The notes under the pieces were generated by a model that worked only from the letters and a program-made list of their open reading frames with translations, was not told the DNA's origin and ran no database searches. Below, piece by piece: positions 6,947 through 10,586 of a stretch of 10,586 nt of DNA. The number at the start of each line of letters is the position of its first letter. Position 1 is the first letter of the stretch. Source of the stretch: Bacillota bacterium (GTDB lineage Bacteria > Bacillota > Clostridia > Christensenellales > Aristaeellaceae); the NCBI GenBank assembly GCA_023404715.1, contig JAEYAR010000201.1, positions 1-10,586 on the forward strand, written 5' to 3'. Both the position numbers and the translations under genes were made by a program.

Positions 6947-7483
6947 TCATTTTTTCTCCGAGAGCACGCCCCGGTTTTGCCATACGTAATCCGCCATCGA
7001 CCAGACCGTCAGGACGACGGCGGCATATAGCACGATTTCGGTGAGCACGGCCAGCGAAGGCACGTTGAGCGTCAGGAGCATGACCGCCGCCATCTGCAAG
7101 ACGGTTTTGACCTTGCCCAGAATGCCCGCCGCGATGACGCGCCCTTGTTCCACCGCCACGAGGCGCAGGCCGCTGACCACAAACTCGCGCGCGACGAAGA
7201 CGACGCACATCCAGGCCGGCATGCGCGAAATGTCCACCATCACGATGAACGCCGTGATCGTCAGCAGCTTGTCCGCGATCGGGTCCATAAATTTGCCGAA
7301 GTTCGTCACCAAGCCATGCTTGCGGGCGATCTTGCCGTCCAGCAGATCTGTCAGCGACGCGCCAGCGAACACCACCAGCGCCACAAAGTTCGCCCAGGGG
7401 GCGTCGCCGCCCGCCCACATGAGGATTAAGTAGACCGGAACCAGGGCGATGCGCAGCAGCGTCAGCTTATTGGGTAGGTTCAT
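6947..7483 (-). CDS. pgsA: CDP-diacylglycerol–glycerol-3-phosphate 3-phosphatidyltransferase
   Basis: Integral membrane enzyme that joins CDP-diacylglycerol and glycerol-3-phosphate to make phosphatidylglycerol phosphate, the committed step to phosphatidylglycerol and cardiolipin. Its 178 residues carry the complete CDP-alcohol phosphotransferase motif: Asp46, Asp49-Gly50, Ala53-Arg54, Gly63, Asp67 and Asp71, with the required spacing. Several hydrophobic segments (about 8-24, 31-45, 75-100, 120-165) match the usual membrane topology. The ATG overlaps the rimO stop codon by four bases (ATGA), which points to translational coupling, and AGGAG lies within the end of rimO. The N-terminus MNLPNKLTLLRI is typical. 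The same order is common in Bacillus and Clostridia. Confidence 0.97.
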   Translation of the reverse strand: MNLPNKLTLLRIALVPVYLILMWAGGDAPWANFVALVVFAGASLTDLLDGKIARKHGLVTNFGKFMDPIADKLLTITAFIVMVDISRMPAWMCVVFVAREFVVSGLRLVAVEQGRVIAAGILGKVKTVLQMAAVMLLTLNVPSLAVLTEIVLYAAVVLTVWSMADYVWQNRGVLSEKK

Positions 7484-8793
7484 AGGCTCTCTCCTATCAG
7501 ATCGTACTCCATTGCGCGCGTAATGCGCACGTCCACATAGCTGCCCGGCAGCACGTCCTTATCGGATGTAAAGAGGATCTGCCCGTCCGTCTCCGGCGCT
7601 TCCATCTGCGAGCGGCCTACGATGTAGCCGTCGCGCCGCCCTTCGGCCAATACGCGGCAGGCCGAACCTACGCGCAGTCCATTTCTTCGCAGCGAAATCT
7701 CCTGCTGCTGGGTCATCAGCGCGTCCAGGCGCTGCTGCTTGACTTCCTCCGGTATCTGGTCCGGCATCAGGGCCGCGGGCGTGTCCTCCTCGGCCGAATA
7801 GGCAAACGCGCCCAGCCGGTCAAACTCCGCTTCTTTCAAAAACGCCATCAGCTCGTCAAACTGCGCCTGCGTCTCGCCGGGAAAGCCCACGATGATCGAC
7901 GTTCGCAACATCATGCCCCGCCGGCGGATTTCCTGCGCGAGGTAGCGGATGTGCTCCGCCGTGCCGTGCCTGTTCATGCGGCGCAGCAGCAGCGGATCGA
8001 TATGCTGGATCGGCAAATCGATGTATTTGCAGGCATTGGGCAGGCGGCCGATGGTGTCGAGCAGGCGGTCGTCTACCCGGTCGGGGTAGCAGTAAAGCGT
8101 GCGTAGGAAGGTGACCCCTTCGATTGGCGAGGCCGCCTCCAAGAGCTCCGGCAGCCGGCTGCGCCCATCCCCCCAATCCGTGCCGTAGCGGGTGGTATCC
8201 TGGGCGACGAGCGTGATTTCGCTCACGCCGCGCGCCGTCAGCGTGCGGATCTCGCTCAAGATATCCTCCGTCGGGCGCGAGCGGTAACCGCCCCGGATGA
8301 GCGGGATCGCGCAGTAGCTGCACCGGTTGTCGCACCCGTCGCCGATCTTGACGTACGCGCTGTAGCTGGGCGTCGTCAGCACCCGGTCGCATTCGAGGAA
8401 GCCGCTCGTGGGCGACACGTACGTCGGGCGCAGGCGCCCCTCGGCCTCCTCGATGGCCGAAAGCAGCTTGTCGTACTGCCCGACGCCCAATATGGCGTCC
8501 ACCTCCGGCATCTCGTCGCGCACAGCCTCAGGGTAACGCTGGGCGAAGCAGCCCGTCGCGATGAGCAGCCGGCAGCAGCCGCGCTCTTTATACTGCGCCA
8601 TCTCGAAGATGGTTTCGATCGATTCTTCCTTGGCCGGGCCGATAAACCCGCATGTGTTCACGATGATGACCTGCGCCTTCGCCGGGTCGGAAACGATCCT
8701 GTACCCCGCCTGCGAAAGCATGCCCAGCATTTGCTCTGTATCCACGCGGTTCTTGCTGCACCCTAGCGATACCACGCCCACTGTTGCCTTCAA
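7480..8793 (-). CDS. rimO: Ribosomal protein S12 methylthiotransferase RimO
   Basis: Radical-SAM enzyme that adds a methylthio group to a conserved aspartate of ribosomal protein S12. The 437 residues show three parts. The N-terminal UPF0004 domain has cluster cysteines 12, 48 and 82. The radical-SAM core has CDNRCSYC, cysteines 154, 158 and 161. A C-terminal TRAM-type domain (about 370-437) completes it. SLGCSKNRVDTE at the start favours RimO over the tRNA-modifying MiaB. The start is TTG at 8791-8793, backed by AGGAG six bases upstream. It is the first gene behind the promoter at 8850-8878 and the LexA-like box at 8823-8836, and overlaps pgsA by four bases, so it appears to head the run that includes recA. 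Confidence 0.95.
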   Translation of the reverse strand: MKATVGVVSLGCSKNRVDTEQMLGMLSQAGYRIVSDPAKAQVIIVNTCGFIGPAKEESIETIFEMAQYKERGCCRLLIATGCFAQRYPEAVRDEMPEVDAILGVGQYDKLLSAIEEAEGRLRPTYVSPTSGFLECDRVLTTPSYSAYVKIGDGCDNRCSYCAIPLIRGGYRSRPTEDILSEIRTLTARGVSEITLVAQDTTRYGTDWGDGRSRLPELLEAASPIEGVTFLRTLYCYPDRVDDRLLDTIGRLPNACKYIDLPIQHIDPLLLRRMNRHGTAEHIRYLAQEIRRRGMMLRTSIIVGFPGETQAQFDELMAFLKEAEFDRLGAFAYSAEEDTPAALMPDQIPEEVKQQRLDALMTQQQEISLRRNGLRVGSACRVLAEGRRDGYIVGRSQMEAPETDGQILFTSDKDVLPGSYVDVRITRAMEYDLIGESL

Positions 8794-8822
8794 TTTGTTC
8801 TCCTGTTCTCACGCGTTCAAGG

Positions 8823-8836
8823 CGAACGTGCGTTTC
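8823..8836. promoter_or_regulatory. LexA (DinR) operator upstream of rimO–pgsA–cinA–recA
   Basis: Plus-strand CGAACGTGCGTTTC agrees at all 14 positions with the Bacillus subtilis LexA/DinR consensus CGAACRNRYGTTYC. It lies at about +8 to +21 of the transcript expected from the promoter at 8850-8878, a position where repressor would block transcription. No equally good copy was seen elsewhere in the window, including directly before recA. Confidence 0.75.
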
Positions 8837-8849
8837 GTTTGTCCTCTGT

Positions 8850-8878
8850 ATTGTACCATTATGCGAAACAAAAATCAA
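8850..8878 (-). promoter_or_regulatory. Sigma-A promoter of the rimO run
   Basis: On the minus strand TTGATT (8873-8878) and TACAAT (8850-8855) are spaced by 17 bases. The -35 overlaps the stop codon of the upstream membrane-protein gene, so rimO is transcriptionally separable from it. Expected start near 8843, giving a leader of about 50 bases that contains the LexA-like box and the rimO ribosome site. Confidence 0.8.
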
Positions 8879-9297
8879 TTCCCATCTTTGGGTTTTGCCC
8901 GAAACCGACGGTGTAAATATCGTCCCAGCAAGAGCAAGAGGCGCACGGACGCGTAGACGGCGAACATCGCCATAAAGCCCCACATGCCGGAAACGATGTC
9001 CGAAAAGTCCATATTGCCGGTCCCCGATACCTTCTGTCCGATTTCGATGGCGAACGTGATGACCACCATGACCGTAAATACGTAGATGAACGAAACCGCG
9101 GTGACGCTCAGCTTTGCCAATCGCTTGAATACGGCGTGCACCGCAAAAAAGATCGCCATACCCAGCACGCCGATGACGAGAAAATGCAGCTCCTTGTCGG
9201 TGAAGGAGGCCTCCATGGCGTCGTTAAGGTGCAGGATGTCTTCGTGTACGTGGCTGATCACGTCGATCACCCAATAGAGAAGTGCTTTCATAAGCAT
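8875..9297 (-). CDS. Small VanZ-like integral membrane protein
   Basis: 140 residues with three clear membrane segments (about 37-57, 64-86, 101-125) and a basic C-terminal tail (RRFRAKPK). The residues resemble the VanZ-like family. TDKELHF (Asp34, Lys35, His38, Phe39) sits before the first membrane segment. Glu85-x-x-Gln88 closes the second. Asp97-x-x-Asp100 and Gly104/Gly107 lead into the third. VanZ itself contributes to teicoplanin resistance by an unsettled mechanism, so no biochemical role is assigned. ATG at 9297 follows GGGAG by four bases; an ATG two codons later is also possible. It lies 63 bases after the DUF4364 gene with no clear promoter or terminator between, so the two are probably cotranscribed. 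Its stop overlaps the rimO promoter. Confidence 0.7.
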   Translation of the reverse strand: MLMKALLYWVIDVISHVHEDILHLNDAMEASFTDKELHFLVIGVLGMAIFFAVHAVFKRLAKLSVTAVSFIYVFTVMVVITFAIEIGQKVSGTGNMDFSDIVSGMWGFMAMFAVYASVRLLLLLGRYLHRRFRAKPKDGN

Positions 9298-9360
9298 AGC
9301 ACTCCCTTCACATGTTATTGCCTGGATTAAAGGCCCACCAAAGCAACGGATGACAGCGCT

Positions 9361-9909
9361 TTATTCTTCCCCGCGTACGTCGCCCTCATCCTCGCCGAGG
9401 CTGTGGATCAGCCCGGCGTAGATGTCGCCCGCGCGCCCTTCCCAGCGCTTGCACATGAGGCCCGCCTGCGCGCGCGTGGGCACATTCAGCCTCAGGTCGA
9501 GCAGCGTCATATCCTGCTCCAGCAGCCGAAGGCGCACGACGAAGCCGTCGCCCTCCTCCCGCCAATCCGCGAGCACGTGCTTTTCGCGGCTGATGCGCGC
9601 CTTCCAGCCGCCGCACAGCGCCTCTACCCTCTCCCTGCGCGAGTTGGGGATATGTCCTATGAACATCGAAAGCGTGTCGCGACCCGATTGCGATAGGCTG
9701 TATAGCTTGCCGATCTCATGCTCTCGCGTCCGCAGCATGCCTGCGTCCGTCAAATCCGCCAGGCCGATCTGCAATTCGATGTAGTCCATGATCTCGCCCT
9801 CCGCCGTAAAGGCGAGCAGCTGCTGCGCGCTGCATGCGCCGAGCTTGTCCAGTATCAGCAGCAGGATGAGCCTGTTTTCCGTCGGCGTCGGGCGGTGCGA
9901 TACGATCAT
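9361..9909 (-). CDS. DUF4364 family protein, winged-helix-like
   Basis: 182 residues from the ATG at 9909, which has GGAGG seven bases upstream. The reading frame stays open 36 codons further, but that part overlaps the two hairpins behind the HPr-like gene and reads as low-complexity basic sequence. The start MIVSHRPTPTENRLILLLILDKLG, followed by a helix-turn-helix-like stretch (about 25-60) and a hydrophobic-polar segment ending KLYSLSQSGRDTL (68-80), matches the DUF4364 pattern found across Clostridia, including a predicted winged-helix fold. The C-terminal half (about 105-150) looks like a beta-rich domain. Function of the family is not known to me; a DNA-binding regulator is likely. No obvious promoter lies between it and the HPr-like gene, so read-through past the hairpins at 9954-10026 may supply it. 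Confidence 0.75.
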   Translation of the reverse strand: MIVSHRPTPTENRLILLLILDKLGACSAQQLLAFTAEGEIMDYIELQIGLADLTDAGMLRTREHEIGKLYSLSQSGRDTLSMFIGHIPNSRRERVEALCGGWKARISREKHVLADWREEGDGFVVRLRLLEQDMTLLDLRLNVPTRAQAGLMCKRWEGRAGDIYAGLIHSLGEDEGDVRGEE

Positions 9910-9953
9910 GCGGTTCCCTCCCGTCTTGGCTGGGCGGTCTTTCCCCGCCTTAT

Positions 9954-9987
9954 AAAGAAAAGCCCTCAAACGGCTTCGTTTGAGAGC
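9954..9987 (-). terminator. Terminator downstream of the HPr-like gene
   Basis: An 11-bp stem (9962-9972 with 9977-9987, one G·U pair) around a four-base loop. On the minus strand it is followed by TTTTCTTT (9954-9961). The second of two hairpins behind the HPr-like gene. Confidence 0.75.
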
Positions 9988-10001
9988 GGCTAAAAGCGTA
10001 C

Positions 10002-10026
10002 AAAACCTGGCCTGCATCGCAGGCCA
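10002..10026 (-). terminator. First hairpin behind the HPr-like gene
   Basis: Perfect 8-bp stem TGGCCTGC (10008-10015) with GCAGGCCA (10019-10026), three-base loop, 13 bases beyond the stop codon. Only four T's follow on the minus strand, so it may be a weak terminator or a 3' end stabiliser working together with the hairpin at 9962-9987. Confidence 0.5.
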
Positions 10027-10038
10027 AACCGGAGACGA

Positions 10039-10266
10039 TCAGACCATAAAGGGCTTAACCTTCTCCATGAGGTCGTCACAATTGTCGGCATAGACTTCCA
10101 GCGTGATCGGCTTGGAAAGGTCGAGACTGAAAATGCCGAGGATGGACTTGGCATCCACCACATGACGGCCGGCGCGCAGGTCCATATCGTAAGGATACGC
10201 GCTCACGACGTTGACAAACTGCTTGACGTTTTCAGCGAGGGACAACTTGATGTTTATGGATTTCAT
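10039..10266 (-). CDS. HPr-like protein lacking the phosphoacceptor histidine
   Basis: 75 residues that align without gaps to the phosphocarrier HPr over its central part: SAYPYDMDL corresponds to SKYDADVNL and AKSILGIFSL to LKSIMGVMSL of Bacillus HPr. Ser41 occupies the place of the regulatory Ser46. The active-site stretch GIHARPA is replaced by SLAENVK, so His15 becomes Leu10 and Arg17 becomes Glu12. It therefore cannot carry phosphate from PEP the normal way and is probably a regulatory or structural relative rather than ptsH. Similar histidine-less HPr proteins occur in Clostridia as I recall. AGGAGG lies eight bases before the ATG, and an intervening ATG-TAA pair sits between them. It has a strong promoter (10298-10326) and two hairpins downstream. 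Confidence 0.85.
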   Translation of the reverse strand: MKSINIKLSLAENVKQFVNVVSAYPYDMDLRAGRHVVDAKSILGIFSLDLSKPITLEVYADNCDDLMEKVKPFMV

Positions 10267-10297
10267 TTTACATGCCTCCTCTCTTGAGCACGGTATT

Positions 10298-10326
10298 ATT
10301 ATAGCGTTTTATTCCGGAAAATGCAA
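10298..10326 (-). promoter_or_regulatory. Sigma-A promoter of the HPr-like gene
   Basis: On the minus strand TTGCAT (10321-10326), 17 bases, then perfect TATAAT (10298-10303). The spacer contains the palindrome TTCCGGAA (10312-10319), and CCGGAA recurs at 10343-10348, a possible operator. Transcription would start near 10291 with a leader of about 25 bases. Confidence 0.8.
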
Positions 10327-10420
10327 GCAAAAAGTGCATAAACCGGAAGTATGATAGCAAATCTACGTTATGGACAAAGAAGCATTTCCGCCGTTCCGCA
10401 TCCTGCCCAACGCTGCGCAA

Positions 10421-10470
10421 GCAAAAAAACAAAAATACCCCCTTGATTTTTCCCTAAAATCGTGTATAAT
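10421..10470 (+). promoter_or_regulatory. Promoter of the tRNA-Val gene with an A-rich upstream element
   Basis: TTGATT (10443-10448), 16 bases, then perfect TATAAT (10465-10470); start expected near 10477, a few bases before the mature tRNA. Runs of A at 10423-10429 and 10431-10435 lie where an UP element would bind the alpha subunits, as is common for stable-RNA promoters. Nothing else was recognised in the remaining intergenic sequence (10349-10420). Confidence 0.8.
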
Positions 10471-10485
10471 ATCTATTGTTGTCGC

Positions 10486-10562
10486 GGGGTCGTAGCTCAG
10501 CTGGTCAGAGCGCTACGTTGACATCGTAGAGGTCGTAGGTTCGAGCCCTATCGACCCCACCA
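10486..10562 (+). tRNA. tRNA-Val, anticodon GAC
   Basis: A complete cloverleaf of 77 bases including an encoded CCA. The acceptor stem GGGGTCG (10486-10492) pairs perfectly with CGACCCC (10552-10558), discriminator A, CCA at 10560-10562. D-arm GCTC/GAGC. Anticodon stem CTACG/CGTAG around TTGACAT, with anticodon GAC at 10520-10522 (valine codons GUC/GUU). T-arm GTAGG/CCTAT around TTCGAGC. Confidence 0.97.
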
Positions 10563-10569
10563 ACAAAAA

Positions 10570-10586
10570 CCGTTGTAAATCAACGG
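10570..10586 (+). terminator. Probable start of the tRNA terminator, cut by the window edge
   Basis: CCGTTG (10570-10575) pairs with CAACGG (10581-10586) around TAAAT, seven bases after the tRNA CCA end. The window ends at the last paired base, so any T-run lies outside. Confidence 0.55.

Noticed and set aside
9910..10017. N-terminal extension of the DUF4364 protein by 36 residues
   Set aside because: It covers the terminator hairpins of the upstream gene and lacks a good ribosome site, whereas the ATG at 9909 has GGAGG at seven bases and gives the family-like N-terminus.
10300..10315. A CcpA cre site overlapping the HPr-like promoter (AAAACGCTAT)
   Set aside because: Only the central CG region fits; the outer TG and CA of the cre consensus are missing.

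Overview
The window looks like a core-genome segment of a fairly GC-rich (by eye, somewhat under 60% in genes) member of the Clostridia (Bacillota), possibly an uncultured gut-type lineage. The evidence is the gene order rimO–pgsA–cinA–recA–(gap)–rny, typical of Firmicutes; an RNase Y gene; a DUF4364-type protein; an HPr-like protein; strong AGGAGG-type ribosome binding sites; sigma-A promoters; Rho-independent terminators; and TTG/GTG starts. No virus, plasmid, CRISPR or complete transposon is visible. Apart from a 3' gene fragment at the left edge and a tRNA at the right edge, all genes lie on the minus strand, so transcription runs right to left.

Layout from the right: tRNA-Val(GAC) on the plus strand with its own promoter (10443–10562). 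Diverging from it is a small HPr-like gene lacking the phosphorylatable histidine (10039–10266), with a good promoter and two hairpins behind it. A DUF4364 winged-helix-like gene (9361–9909) and a VanZ-like small membrane protein (8875–9297) follow. A sigma-A promoter (8850–8878) with a 14/14 match to the Bacillus LexA/DinR box just downstream (8823–8836) then opens the run rimO, pgsA, cinA, recA. This run ends at a clean terminator behind recA (4371–4397). Rny (2350–3891) and an S9-family acylaminoacyl-peptidase (160–2127) lie further left, each followed by a terminator. The S9 terminator is bidirectional and shared with a gene converging from the left edge.

How the genes relate: the LexA box suggests the DNA damage response could control not only recA but the whole rimO–pgsA–cinA–recA transcript (S12 methylthiolation, phosphatidylglycerol synthesis, nicotinamide/NAD repair and recombination). 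No LexA-like site is seen directly upstream of recA. The recX gene often found after recA is missing. The 543-base gap between recA and rny holds instead a near-consensus promoter (TTGACA-17-TACAAT), about 190 bases of foldable sequence and a terminator-like hairpin with six T's: a candidate small RNA or attenuating leader for rny. I could not match it to a known RNA class. The two points most worth following up are the LexA-box placement and this intergenic transcript; most of the rest is well-known housekeeping content.
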